Assembly: GCF_900182795.1 (NCBI RefSeq)
Contig: NZ_FXTX01000002.1
Span: 62,001 to 126,000, forward strand
Reading direction: 5' to 3'
DNA from: Venenivibrio stagnispumantis
GTDB taxonomy: Bacteria > Aquificota > Aquificia > Aquificales > Hydrogenothermaceae
Length of the DNA stretch: 64,000 nucleotides
The first letter of the stretch is position 1; every line of letters begins with the position of its first letter. Both the position numbers and the translations under genes were made by a program. The notes beneath the pieces were generated by a model. It was not told the origin of the DNA, searched no databases, and saw only the letters and a list, made by a program, of their open reading frames with translations. Positions 46,334-56,085 of the stretch are shown in pieces.

Positions 46334-46807
46334 ATGGCTACTAAAGTCGGGATTATTGTTTTAAGTGGAACCCTTGATAAAGCTATGCCTGCATTTATCA
46401 TTGGAACGACTGCTGCAGCAATGGGTATGGAAGTAGGAATGTTTTTCAGCTTTTATGGATTAAATGTTATTCATAAAGAAAAAATGAAAAATCTAAAAGT
46501 ATCTCCTGTTGGAAATCCTGCTATGCCTATTCCGGTTCCACAGATATTTACAATACTTCCCGGAATGATGGATTTTGCCACAGCAATGATGAAAGATATG
46601 ATGAAAAAGCATAAAGTTCCATCTATAGAAGAGCTAATAAATCAAGCAAAAGAGCTTGATGTTAAATTATATCCTTGTCAGATGGCTATGAGTTTATTTG
46701 GATATAAAGAAGAAGATTTAATAGATGGATTACAAAAACCTGCCGGTGCTGCTACATTTTTAAATTTTGTAAATGCAGGAGAAAAATCCCTTATCCTAAA
46801 TTTCTAA
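46334..46807 (+). CDS. DsrE/DsrF-like sulfur-relay family protein (DsrE2 type)
   Basis: 157 residues. VGIIVLSGTLDKAMPAFIIG at the start, EVGMFFSFYGLNV, and the conserved Cys in KLYPCQMAMSLFGY match the DsrE2 subgroup, which binds persulfide sulfur and is often found in sulfur oxidisers. A hydrophobic central part suggests membrane association. Monocistronic; 3' end overlaps cvpA by 17 bases. Confidence 0.82.
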   Translation: MATKVGIIVLSGTLDKAMPAFIIGTTAAAMGMEVGMFFSFYGLNVIHKEKMKNLKVSPVGNPAMPIPVPQIFTILPGMMDFATAMMKDMMKKHKVPSIEELINQAKELDVKLYPCQMAMSLFGYKEEDLIDGLQKPAGAATFLNFVNAGEKSLILNF

Positions 46808-47225
46808 AAATTTCTATAATTTTAGATTTAGAAACTAAAAGATTAATAATCTGATTATTTTTTGATAGGGCATTCAATAGATATAAAATAGAAAAAAAGA
46901 TAGCGATGCCGAGTATAAAACCGGCTATCCTATCTGTTATTTTTATATATTTTTTCTTATGGATATATTGTCTCAACGTTATATATAAAAATTGAGAAAC
47001 AGAAAGAGACAAAATAACAATAAAAATAAATGATAATAAATCAATAATCATTATATTTCCACCAAAAAAATGGGACATAAATACAGATAAAGATTTATGA
47101 AAAGGAATAGCAATTAATATACCGGCAATTAAGCCAATATATTTAAAAAAAATATTTGTAAATCCTTTATAAATACCACCTATTGTAAGATATAAAAACA
47201 AAGAAAGAAAAGCAATATCTATCAT
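46791..47225 (-). CDS. CvpA family membrane protein
   Basis: 144 residues with four hydrophobic helices; DIAFLSLFLYLTIGGIYKGF and KYIGLIAGILIAIPF at the N terminus and RIAGFILGIAIFFSILY later fit CvpA. The family is linked to colicin V production and envelope integrity. Three bases after yqeY, probably the same mRNA. Confidence 0.78.
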   Translation of the reverse strand: MIDIAFLSLFLYLTIGGIYKGFTNIFFKYIGLIAGILIAIPFHKSLSVFMSHFFGGNIMIIDLLSFIFIVILSLSVSQFLYITLRQYIHKKKYIKITDRIAGFILGIAIFFSILYLLNALSKNNQIINLLVSKSKIIEIFRNLG

Positions 47226-47228
47226 TTT

Positions 47229-47669
47229 TTAAGATAATTTTTCTTTAACTAAACTACTTACAACAGAACCTTCTGCTCTTCCTTTTACTTTTTCCATAAC
47301 TGCTTTTATAACTTTTCCCATATCTTTTATTGAAGTTGCATTTAGCTGGGATATTGTTTCATCTATTATCTTTTTCAGTTCTTCTTCTGATAAAGGCTGT
47401 GGTAAAAATTCCTGAACTATCTGTATCTCTTTTTCTTCTTTTTGGGCTAAATCTTCTCTATTTGCTTTTTTATATTGTTCTAAAGCTTCTTTTCTTTGTT
47501 TTACATATCTTTGTAATATCTGTATAATTTCTTCATCAGATAGCTCTTTTTTTGTATCTATCTGAACCTTTTTTATTTCAGAGATAAGCATTCTGATTGT
47601 TGATAATCTATCTTTATCACCGCTTTTCATAGCGGCTTTCATCTCTTCTTGAAGCCTTTGCAAAAGCAT
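47229..47669 (-). CDS. yqeY: GatB/YqeY domain protein
   Basis: 146 residues. LLQRLQEEMKAAMKSGDKDR, STIRMLISEIKKVQID and QEFLPQPLSEEEL are the YqeY signature; resembles the tRNA-binding tail of GatB. Commonly next to rpsU, as here. The start overlaps the rpsU stop by one base. Confidence 0.92.
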   Translation of the reverse strand: MLLQRLQEEMKAAMKSGDKDRLSTIRMLISEIKKVQIDTKKELSDEEIIQILQRYVKQRKEALEQYKKANREDLAQKEEKEIQIVQEFLPQPLSEEELKKIIDETISQLNATSIKDMGKVIKAVMEKVKGRAEGSVVSSLVKEKLS

Positions 47670-47869
47670 TATAACAACCCTTTTTTCTTTAATGCCTTAA
47701 TTAATCTTTTTCTTGCAGCTCTTTGTTTTCTTTTTCTTTTAACAGATGGTTTTTCATAAAACTCTCTTCTTTTCATTTCTGTAAGAATACCTTCTTTTTC
47801 ACATATCTTTTTAAACCTTTTTAATGCTTTGTCAAAACTCTCATTGTCTTGCACATAAACTACAGCCAT
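47669..47869 (-). CDS. rpsU: 30S ribosomal protein S21
   Basis: 66 residues, basic; [20 protein letters not shown] and [20 protein letters not shown] are diagnostic. GGAGG upstream of the ATG. S21 helps mRNA selection at initiation. Confidence 0.95.
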   Translation of the reverse strand: MAVVYVQDNESFDKALKRFKKICEKEGILTEMKRREFYEKPSVKRKRKQRAARKRLIKALKKKGLL

Positions 47870-47931
47870 TAAATCTTAAACCTCCTAATTTAAAATTTTT
47901 CAATATAATAAGATAACATTTATTTTAAAAT

Positions 47932-47961
47932 TTAGCAAGGAGTTTTGATAAAGTGTATAAT
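47932..47961 (+). promoter_or_regulatory. Possible promoter for serA
   Basis: TTAGCA (47932-47937), 18-base spacer, TATAAT (47956-47961), 38 bases before the serA ATG with its AGGAGG. Confidence 0.45.
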
Positions 47962-47998
47962 ATTTTAAAAACTTTTTATCAGGAGGAAATTTTTAAAA

Positions 47999-49588
47999 AT
48001 GTTTAAAGTATTGATTACGGAAGATATTTCAAAGGCAGGTATTGATATTTTAAATGCCGATGAAGAGATTGAAGTTGATTACCAACCGGGAATTAAATGG
48101 GCTGAGCTATTAGAGATTATAAAAGATTATGATGCAATAATAACAAGAAGTGGAACACCTGTAAATAAAGAATTACTTGATAGAGCTGAAAAATTAAAGG
48201 TAGTAGGAAGAGCCGGAGTAGGAGTAGATAATATAGATTTAGAAGAAACATCAAAAAGGGGTATCTTGGTAGTAAATACTCCCGGAGCAAATACTATCGG
48301 TGCTGCCGAGATAACTATGGCTCATTTATATACAGTATTAAGAAGATTACATCTTGCTCACCAATCTATGTTAAATGGCGAATGGAATAGAAAAAAATTT
48401 ATGGGTGAAGAGCTTGATGGTAAAGTTGTAGGCATTATAGGACTTGGAAATGTTGGAACACAGGTTGCAATTAGATGTAAAGCTGCCGGAGCAAAAGTTA
48501 TTGCTTATGACCCTTACATTCCAAGAGAAAAAGGTGATAAATATGGTGTTCAGATAATAGATGATTTACATGATTTAATAAAAATGAGTGATATTATAAC
48601 CCTTCATTGTCCTCTTACAGAAGAAACAAGAAATATGATAAGCAAAAAAGAATTTGAGTTAATGAAAGATGGAGTTTATTTTATAAATTGTGCAAGAGGT
48701 GGTATAGTAGATGAAGAAGCTTTATATGAAGCTATCCAAAAAGGAAAAATAGCCGGACTTGGTCTTGATGTTTATTCAAAAGAACCACCGGATGATAAAA
48801 TAAGAAGATTATTTGATTTTCCAAATATAAGCTTATCTCCACATATTGGAGCAAATACTTACGAATCTCAAGATAATGTAGCAATAAAAGTAGCCCAGTA
48901 TGTAATAGCAGCTCTAAAAGGAGAATTTGTGGAAGCAGCTGTAAATGCTCCATTTACAATAGAAGAAGGATTTGAAGAGATAAGAGCATACCTTGAGCTT
49001 TCTGAAAAACTTGGAAGCTTTTTAACCCAATATGCAGGTGGACATTATCAAGAAATTCAGATAGAAGTAAGAGGAACTATCGCAAAACATTTAAAACCGA
49101 TAGTTGCTTATGTTTTAAAAGGATATTTATCTCCTGTATTAGATAGACCGGTAAATGTGGTAAATGCTTTATTCTTAGCAAAAGAAAGAGGAATCAATAT
49201 TATAGAATCAACAAGAGAAGCAGGTCTTAATTTCAAAGAGTTTATTAAAATTACTGCAAGAAACAAAGATAAAGAAGTATCAGTAGGTGGAACTGCTTTA
49301 TATGATAAATTCCCAAGAATTATGATGGTTGATAATTACTGGATAGATATAGAACCTCAAGGTGTAATATTAATGTTTGAAAATAAAGATGTGCCGGGAG
49401 TTATCGGAAAATTAGGAACATTACTTGCAAGACATAATATCAATATTGCCGGTTTTAGACTTGGAAGATTGGAAAAAGGAAAAATAGCCCTTGGAGCTTT
49501 ACAACTTGATGATAGATTAAATGAAGCAGTTTTAGAAGAGATACATCAAATTCCGGAAATAATAAAAGCAAAACAAGTTATATTATAA
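47999..49588 (+). CDS. serA: D-3-phosphoglycerate dehydrogenase
   Basis: 529 residues, the long type with ASB and ACT domains. NAD motif [17 protein letters not shown] near 143-159, catalytic Arg/Glu/His region [15 protein letters not shown] and [14 protein letters not shown]-terminal [22 protein letters not shown] for serine feedback. First step of serine synthesis. AGGAGG before the ATG. Confidence 0.95.
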   Translation: MFKVLITEDISKAGIDILNADEEIEVDYQPGIKWAELLEIIKDYDAIITRSGTPVNKELLDRAEKLKVVGRAGVGVDNIDLEETSKRGILVVNTPGANTIGAAEITMAHLYTVLRRLHLAHQSMLNGEWNRKKFMGEELDGKVVGIIGLGNVGTQVAIRCKAAGAKVIAYDPYIPREKGDKYGVQIIDDLHDLIKMSDIITLHCPLTEETRNMISKKEFELMKDGVYFINCARGGIVDEEALYEAIQKGKIAGLGLDVYSKEPPDDKIRRLFDFPNISLSPHIGANTYESQDNVAIKVAQYVIAALKGEFVEAAVNAPFTIEEGFEEIRAYLELSEKLGSFLTQYAGGHYQEIQIEVRGTIAKHLKPIVAYVLKGYLSPVLDRPVNVVNALFLAKERGINIIESTREAGLNFKEFIKITARNKDKEVSVGGTALYDKFPRIMMVDNYWIDIEPQGVILMFENKDVPGVIGKLGTLLARHNINIAGFRLGRLEKGKIALGALQLDDRLNEAVLEEIHQIPEIIKAKQVIL

Positions 49589-49601
49589 GGAGGAAATAAA
49601 A

Positions 49602-50711
49602 TTGTCCGAGAAAAAAATCAGAGTAGCAATTGCTGGTGTTGGAAATTGTGCAAGCTCCTTAATACAAGGAATTTATTATTACAAAAAAAAGCAAAATATA
49701 GAAGCCAGCGGTTTAATGCATGAAGAAATAGGCGGATATAAACCGTGGGATTTAGAAGTTGTAGCCGCTTGGGATATAGATGCAAGAAAAGTTGGATATG
49801 ATGTTTCAGAAGCTATTTTTAATTTACCCAACTGTACAACTATATTTGAAAGAGATATCCCACATATGGGAGTAAAAGTTAGAAAAGGAAAGGTTTTGGA
49901 TGGATATCCAGAACATATGAAGAACTATCCACCGGAAAATGCCTTTGTTTTATCTGATGCAAAAGAAGATAGCCTTGAAACAGTAGTAAAAGTTTTAATA
50001 GAATCAAAAGCAGATGTATTAATAAATTATGTACCGGTAGGTGCCGAACAAGCAGCAAGATTTTATGCACAGGCGTGCCTTGAAGCTGGTGTTGCTTTTG
50101 TAAATTGCATGCCAACATTTATTGTATCAGATGAAGAATGGGCAAAGAGATTTGAAGAAGCAAATATACCGGCAGTTGGCGATGATATAAAATCTCAGGT
50201 AGGAGCTACAATTACCCATAGAGTATTAACTCAGCTTCTTTTAGATAGGGGAGTAAAAATAGATAGAACATATCAATTAAATGTTGGTGGAAATACTGAC
50301 TTTTTAAATATGCTTGAAAGAAGTAGATTAGAAACAAAGAAAAAATCTAAAACAGAAGCAGTTACTTCACTTATACCTTACGGAATAGACCCAAGGAATG
50401 TCCATATAGGCCCAAGTGATTATGTTCCTTGGTTAAAAGATAAAAAACTTGCATTCATAAGATTAGAAGGAAGATTATTCGGTGATGTTCCTATGAATAT
50501 AGAACTTAGATTAGAAGTAGAAGACTCACCAAACAGTGCCGGAGTAGCAATAGATGCAATTAGATGTGCAAAAGTAGCTCAGGATAGAGGCATAGGAGGT
50601 CCTTTATACTCTATATCTGCTTATACAATGAAACATCCACCTATCCAGTATAAAGATTGGCAGGCAAGAGAGATGGTTGAAGAATTTTTAGCAGGATTAA
50701 GAGAGAGATAA
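49602..50711 (+). CDS. ino1: Inositol-1-phosphate synthase
   Basis: 369 residues, TTG start with AAGGAGG 9 bases upstream, 13 bases after ser[19 protein letters not shown] is the NAD-binding motif of the prokaryotic/archaeal [35 protein letters not shown] and [11 protein letters not shown] complete the signature. Converts glucose 6-phosphate to inositol 1-phosphate, for inositol phospholipids or thermoprotective di-inositol phosphate. Confidence 0.93.
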   Translation: MSEKKIRVAIAGVGNCASSLIQGIYYYKKKQNIEASGLMHEEIGGYKPWDLEVVAAWDIDARKVGYDVSEAIFNLPNCTTIFERDIPHMGVKVRKGKVLDGYPEHMKNYPPENAFVLSDAKEDSLETVVKVLIESKADVLINYVPVGAEQAARFYAQACLEAGVAFVNCMPTFIVSDEEWAKRFEEANIPAVGDDIKSQVGATITHRVLTQLLLDRGVKIDRTYQLNVGGNTDFLNMLERSRLETKKKSKTEAVTSLIPYGIDPRNVHIGPSDYVPWLKDKKLAFIRLEGRLFGDVPMNIELRLEVEDSPNSAGVAIDAIRCAKVAQDRGIGGPLYSISAYTMKHPPIQYKDWQAREMVEEFLAGLRER

Positions 50712-50713
50712 AA

Positions 50714-52638
50714 ATGGGAAAGTATTAAACAAAAATGAAATTTTAAATACGATAAAATGGCTTATTTCAGAAGCAAAGAATGAAGTTATAATACTCTCTC
50801 CTTGGATAAAAGGAGAGAGTTTTGAAGAAATAACAAAAGATATAAAACAAGATTTAAATATAACAGTTATAATAAGAAGCTCACAATTTTCAGATTTTAA
50901 TATAACAGACCCAAGATTTTTCAAAAAAGCAAAAGAATTAAATGCAGATATTTTTCTAAATCCAAAACTTCATGCAAAATTTATAATAATAGATAAAAAA
51001 ATAGCTTTAATATCTTCTTCAAATATTACACCATCGGGTTTATATGAAGATATTGGCAATATAGAAACTGCAATATTAACAGAAGAAAAAGAAGAAATAG
51101 ATAAATTAATAAACTATTATCAAGAAATAAAATCAAATTCCATTTATTTAAATAAATCAATAGGCATAATTATAAATTCAGAAAATCCATATCTATCAAA
51201 AGCTATAATATTTTCCCAGATACAAGAACAATCTTATATAAAGATAGAAACAGAAAAAGAAACAATATACGGTAGAATAACTAATCTTAAAATGTTAAAT
51301 CCTTCTTTCTTCATTACTCAGCAGTTAAATTATCAATCTGATAAAATAATTCCATTATCAGATGAAGAAAAGTGGAATTTATCAGCTATATATTCATTTT
51401 TATCAGAGAATAATCAAAATATAAAGATAGCAGATATAGAGATATTCGGTAAAATCAATAAAACTCCTTCTCCAAAAGAAGAAAGCATATTCAATCAAAA
51501 CTTAACCCCTATACCACCAACCACATTTATATATCCAATGGAAGAAAAAGATAATCTTATATTTAAAATAAATCATGCCGGATATATAATGGGCTCTCCG
51601 ATTAAATTCGGAAAACTTTTAACAACAGATATAGATATATATTTAGATTTAGATAAAATTGTTCCTATGCATATGGCAGTTCTTGGAACTACCGGTTCAG
51701 GAAAAACAACCTTTATAAGAAGATTTTTAGAAAATATAAATGAAGAAAGGATAAAGATTTATATATTTGATATATATCAGGAATATTCTAAAGTCTTAAA
51801 TGTGGATAATAAAAATATTTTGGCATTTAAAGATAGTTTATTCCCAATAGATATTGGAGATATTAAAGAGTTATTAAAAAATTCAGGGATTGATTTACAG
51901 GAAAGGTCAAGGGAAGAAAAAGCAATTTTTAATTTATTTAGAAAATATATAAAACCGGATTTAGATTTAATAGGTTTTAATCAAAAAAATCTAAAAGAAA
52001 TTATAGAAGAAGCCTCAACAATAAGATTTTTAGAAAGAGATATAAAAGAGCAAATATTGGATTTTATATCTATCTTGATAAAAGATTACTCAGAAGAGGC
52101 AATAACATCTCAAAAAGAAAATATAGAATTAATAAGAAAATCCTTAGATGCCACGGAAAAATTCATCATATATGATTTAAAAAATATAAATAATATAGAA
52201 TCAAGAATAAATATAGTAGGATTAATACTTAAAGAGATATTCAGAAAAGCCCAGCTAACAAAGGAAAAATCTTTAATAATCTTGGAAGAAGCCCATAATT
52301 TTGCACCGGAAAAAGGTTTTGGAGAGATACAAACAGGAAGAGAAAATCTTGCTTTCATAATGGCAAAAAAAATTGCAACAGAAGGAAGAAAATTTAACCT
52401 CGGACTTGTAGCAATAACCCAAAGACCGGCAAATATAAATAAATATGTTCTTTCCCAGTTAAATACCCAAGTTATTTTTAAATTAATAAACAAAAATGAC
52501 CTTGATGCTGTTTCTATCTTTTTTGAAAGCAATAAAGAAGATATATTTAACTTACTTCCTTTTTTAAAACCGGGAAGCTGTTTCATAACAGGATTGGCTG
52601 TTCCGTTTGGCATTTTAGCTAAAATAAAACTCGGATAA
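50714..52638 (+). CDS. PLD-HAS barrel-HerA ATPase fusion, probable frameshift at the start codon
   Basis: One frame is open from 50701 to 52638, but it has no ATG, GTG or TTG before 51292. The best start is ATG 50714 (2 bases after ino1, AGAGAG upstream), one base out of frame: one more G in the GGG at 50716-50718 would join it. Encoded order: a phospholipase-D-type domain with HAKFIIIDKK and SSSN (His codon 50971), a HAS-like barrel (IGIIINSENPYLSKAIIFSQ), and a HerA-type ATPase with Walker A GTTGSGKTT (51685-51711), Walker B SLIILEEAHNF (~52270) and a QRPANINKYVLSQLNTQ segment. Only one HxK motif is seen. HerA hexamers pump DNA for a nuclease; here the nuclease-like domain is fused. About 640 residues if intact. 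CCGG is absent from the PLD part. Confidence 0.75.
50793..50823 (+). terminator. Terminator-like hairpin inside the 5' end of the PLD-HerA gene
   Basis: Perfect 11-bp stem ACTCTCTCCTT (50793-50803) / AAGGAGAGAGT (50810-50820), 6-base loop, followed by TTTG. It lies ~80 bases past the ino1 stop and within the coding frame (SPWIKGES). The short U-run makes it a possible ino1 terminator or attenuator. Confidence 0.5.
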
Positions 52639-52718
52639 AAATGAGAAATATCATAATATTCTGCTATTCTTTCTTTTATTATTTTAATTGAAACTAAATC
52701 TCAATTTAAGGAGGAAAA

Positions 52719-52898
52719 ATGGCAACAAAAGAGATAAATAAAAAGATTGAAGAAATATCTAATCAATACTGCGAAATTATCCAATCTTTAAATCCGGAAA
52801 AAAGAATCAAAGCTTTTGAAACATTTTATAAAACTATAATTTTACTTCAAGAAATACAAAAATTTGAGGCTGAAAATTTTGTGAAAACTAAAAGGTAA
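52719..52898 (+). CDS. Small hypothetical protein (59 residues)
   Basis: ATG preceded by AAGGAGG at ideal spacing. The product, starting MATKEINKKIEEISNQYCEI, is strongly charged and predicted to be mostly two helices; one Cys. No family recognised. It lies 80 bases after the PLD-HerA gene and 43 before carA. The strong SD and full-length open frame support a real gene. Confidence 0.7.
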   Translation: MATKEINKKIEEISNQYCEIIQSLNPEKRIKAFETFYKTIILLQEIQKFEAENFVKTKR

Positions 52899-52941
52899 AT
52901 ATGTTAGAATAATAATGTATTTTTGATGGAAGAGGTTTAAA

Positions 52942-54060
52942 ATGAAAAGAGCAATTTTAGCCTTGGAAGATGGGCATTTTTTCTTTGGATATTTATTTTC
53001 CGGAAATGGAGAAACCGGTGGAGAAGTTATATTCAACACATCAATGACAGGATACCAAGAAATCCTTACAGACCCTTCTTATAAAGGACAGATTGTTGTA
53101 ATGACACCTTCTGAAATAGGAAATTATGGAACAAATGAAGAAGATATTCAATCAGGAAGAGTCTGGGTAAATGGATTTGTTATAAAAGATTTATCACCTA
53201 TTGCTTCAAATTATAGGGCAACAAAAAGATTACAGGAATATCTTAATGATAATAATGTGTTTGGAATATACGGAGTAGATACAAGAGCCGTAGTAAAGAT
53301 ACTTAGAGAAAGAGGAGTAATGAAAGGTTATATAGGAACAGATATATCTCCGGCTAAGGCAGTAAAGAAAGCAAGGTCTATTCCGGATATATCAGAGCTA
53401 AATTTGGTAAAAGAGGTATCAACACCATCAATATATAAATGGGAAGAAGGAAGTTGGGAATGGGGCAAAGGATTTAGAAAAAATATAGAAAAAAAATATA
53501 AAGTTGCAGTTATAGATTATGGTGTAAAAAGAGAAATTTTAAGATTACTTGCAGATAGAGGATTGGAACTTATATGTTATCCTTATAATGTTTCTGCCGA
53601 AGAGGTCTTGGCTTCTAATCCTGATGGAATATTTTTATCAAATGGTCCCGGAGACCCTGCTATCCTTACTTATCAGATAGCACAGATAAAAAAATTGATA
53701 GCATCTGAGAAACCTATATTCGGTATATGTTTAGGGCATCAGCTTCTTACTTGGGCTTATGGTGGGAAAACATATAAATTAGAGTTTGGACATCATGGCG
53801 GAAATCATCCTGTAAAAAATTTAAAAACCGGCAAGGTAGAGATAACTGCACAAAATCATAATTATGCAACAGATGAATCTTCAATACCTCAAGATATTGA
53901 AATAACCCATATAAATTTAAATGATAACACAATAGAAGGAATGAGACATAAAAATTATCCAGTATTTTCCATACAACACCATCCGGAAGCTGCACCAGGG
54001 CCACATGATTCCCATTATATATTCGATGAATTTTTAAAACTTATAGAGGAGACTAAATAA
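52942..54060 (+). CDS. carA: Carbamoyl-phosphate synthase small subunit
   Basis: 372 residues. N-terminal CPSase domain (GETGGEVIFNTSMTGYQEIL, DPSYKGQIVVMTPSEIGNYG) and a class I glutaminase domain with catalytic Cys in IFGICLGHQLL and His/Glu in FSIQHHPEAAPGP. Supplies ammonia for carbamoyl phosphate (pyrimidines, arginine). carB is not adjacent. The stop overlaps the next ATG (TAATG). Confidence 0.95.
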   Translation: MKRAILALEDGHFFFGYLFSGNGETGGEVIFNTSMTGYQEILTDPSYKGQIVVMTPSEIGNYGTNEEDIQSGRVWVNGFVIKDLSPIASNYRATKRLQEYLNDNNVFGIYGVDTRAVVKILRERGVMKGYIGTDISPAKAVKKARSIPDISELNLVKEVSTPSIYKWEEGSWEWGKGFRKNIEKKYKVAVIDYGVKREILRLLADRGLELICYPYNVSAEEVLASNPDGIFLSNGPGDPAILTYQIAQIKKLIASEKPIFGICLGHQLLTWAYGGKTYKLEFGHHGGNHPVKNLKTGKVEITAQNHNYATDESSIPQDIEITHINLNDNTIEGMRHKNYPVFSIQHHPEAAPGPHDSHYIFDEFLKLIEETK

Positions 54061-55232
54061 TGGTTGCACAAAAAAAGAAAGAAAGATGGGTTCTTGGTTC
54101 ACTTTTACTTAATGGTTCATTAACTGTTTTAAAATTTATATTTGCTATTATTACAGGTAGTCTTGCACTTATGGCAGAAGCCATCCATTCTCTTTCCGAT
54201 TTAGTTGCATCCGTTATATCTTTTATATCTGTTAAGCTATCTGCAAAAAAAACAAAAGATTTTCCTTATGGACTTTATAAATTAGAAAATATTGCATCAA
54301 TTATTATAGCCTTTTTCTTATTTTTTGCTGCTTATGAAATATTAAAAGAAGCTTTTTTTAAACATGAAGAACATCAGATACAAAATCCCCAGCTGGCAAT
54401 ATTTGTTATACTTGTAGCTATGATAGCTACATTTATTTATTCAAGACTTGAGATGAAAGCTGCAAAAGATTTAAATTCGCCAACACTTCTTGCAGATGCC
54501 CATCATATATGGGCTGATTTTCTATCTTCTTTAATTGTTTTAATTGGTTTAATTAGTATATATTTTGGATATAATCTTGATAAATATGCAGCGGCAATTG
54601 TTTCATTATTTATATTTTATTCCGGATTTGATATATTAAAAAATGGAATAAAAGTTTTACTTGATGTTTCTATACCGGAAGAAGAGATAAATTTTATAAA
54701 AAATATAATTTATAAAAATCCGGCAGTTGTGGAAATAAAGCAGATTAAAGGAAGAGAAGCCGGAAGCCATAAATTTTTAGAAATAGAACTGCTTCTTCAT
54801 AATTATGGACTTAGAGAAACCCATAAAATAGTTGATGAAATAGAAAGAGAAATAAGAGAAAAAATACCAAATATAGATTCTATATTTATACATTATGAGC
54901 CGGTAAGACAAGAAGGTTTAAGGTTGGCAGTTCTTACAGATGAAGATGGAAAGGTTAAAGATTTTGAAACAGCAAAAGCTATAGCTACAGTGGATATAAC
55001 AAAAGATTTAAAAATAAGAAAAAATCCACCTATATTTACAGAGAATGTAGGAGAAATTTTATCAAATATGAATTTAGATGTTATAATATCAAAAAACCAT
55101 CCTGCAGATTTTAATCTAAGATGGAATATAGTAAAAGCCGGTATCTTAGTTTGGGAAACAGAAGAAGAAGATTTAGATAAAGCAATAGAAGAGGTTATTA
55201 ACTCATATAAGAAATTTTTAAAGGAGAAATAA
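54060..55232 (+). CDS. CDF cation efflux transporter with C-terminal NifX/FeMo-co-like domain
   Basis: 390 residues. Six membrane helices with the CDF metal site (EAIHSLSDLVASVI in helix II and LLADAHHIWADFLSSLIVL in helix V), then the cytosolic CTD (residues ~205-282). An extra ~105 residues follow: RLAVLTDEDGKVKDFETAKA and NLDVIISKNHPADFN resemble the dinitrogenase Fe-Mo cofactor-binding fold. Exports Zn2+, Fe2+ or Mn2+; the extra domain may sense or hold metal. Coupled to carA. Confidence 0.82.
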   Translation: MVAQKKKERWVLGSLLLNGSLTVLKFIFAIITGSLALMAEAIHSLSDLVASVISFISVKLSAKKTKDFPYGLYKLENIASIIIAFFLFFAAYEILKEAFFKHEEHQIQNPQLAIFVILVAMIATFIYSRLEMKAAKDLNSPTLLADAHHIWADFLSSLIVLIGLISIYFGYNLDKYAAAIVSLFIFYSGFDILKNGIKVLLDVSIPEEEINFIKNIIYKNPAVVEIKQIKGREAGSHKFLEIELLLHNYGLRETHKIVDEIEREIREKIPNIDSIFIHYEPVRQEGLRLAVLTDEDGKVKDFETAKAIATVDITKDLKIRKNPPIFTENVGEILSNMNLDVIISKNHPADFNLRWNIVKAGILVWETEEEDLDKAIEEVINSYKKFLKEK

Positions 55233-55233
55233 A

Positions 55234-56085
55234 ATGGTGATAAACAGAATTTTAGTAGGTTTAGATGGTTCTAAAAATTCAAAAATTGCCGGTGAGTATG
55301 GTATTTATCTATCAAAAAAATTAAAAAGACCTGTGGTTGGTGTTCATATTATTGATATCAGATTATTAGAAGGTCCATTTTTGACAGATATTGCAGGAGG
55401 ACTTGGATTTACAGTATATTCAGATTTATTACCTAAAATAAAAGAGATATTGGAAACAAAGGCCGAAGCCATACTTGATGAATTTGTAAAGGAATGCAGA
55501 GAAAAAGGTGGAGATTGCACCATAGCTCAAGCTTACGGTATCGTTGTAAATGAAATAGTAGATATGGCAGACCCGGATGATTTAATTATAGTAGGAAAAC
55601 ATGGAGAGCATCCTGAATTTATTCCACTTCTTCTTGGTTCAACTGCAGAAGATATAGCCAGAAAATCTAAATCTCCGGTAATGATTGTTCCTGATTGTTT
55701 TAAAGAAATAAACAACATATTACTTGCTTTTGATGGAAGAGAAAAATCACAGCACGCAGCAAGTTATCTTTATAACTTAGCAAAAGAGCTTGGAATTAAC
55801 AATATAAAAGTAATATCGGTTTTATCTGATATGGTTAAGGATAAAGATAAAGAAGAAATGATAAAATCCCAATTAAAAGAGATTTTAAAAGATTTATCTT
55901 TTGAGATTATTTTTAGATACGGTGAGCCGGAAGAAAGAATAATGAGTTATTTAGATGAAAATAAAGATTTAGATTTAGTTGTTATGGGAGCTTATGGAGA
56001 AAGCAGAATAAGGGAACTTATTCTTGGAAGCACAACTTCTTATATTGCAATAAATTCCAAAATTCCGGTATTACTGGTGAAATGA
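55234..56085 (+). CDS. Tandem universal stress protein
   Basis: 283 residues made of two Usp domains. The first ends in GKHGEHPEFIPLLLGSTAED, the second in GAYGESRIRELILGSTTSY: both have the G-2x-G-9x-G-S/T ATP-binding pattern, unlike the single-domain Usp in the atp region. Starts 1 base after the CDF gene and overlaps tyrA by 4 bases. Confidence 0.9.
   Translation: MVINRILVGLDGSKNSKIAGEYGIYLSKKLKRPVVGVHIIDIRLLEGPFLTDIAGGLGFTVYSDLLPKIKEILETKAEAILDEFVKECREKGGDCTIAQAYGIVVNEIVDMADPDDLIIVGKHGEHPEFIPLLLGSTAEDIARKSKSPVMIVPDCFKEINNILLAFDGREKSQHAASYLYNLAKELGINNIKVISVLSDMVKDKDKEEMIKSQLKEILKDLSFEIIFRYGEPEERIMSYLDENKDLDLVVMGAYGESRIRELILGSTTSYIAINSKIPVLLVK

Noticed and set aside
51292-52638. HerA-like gene starting at ATG 51292
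   Set aside because: The same frame is open for 590 bases upstream and encodes a recognisable PLD-type domain and barrel, so this ATG is internal.
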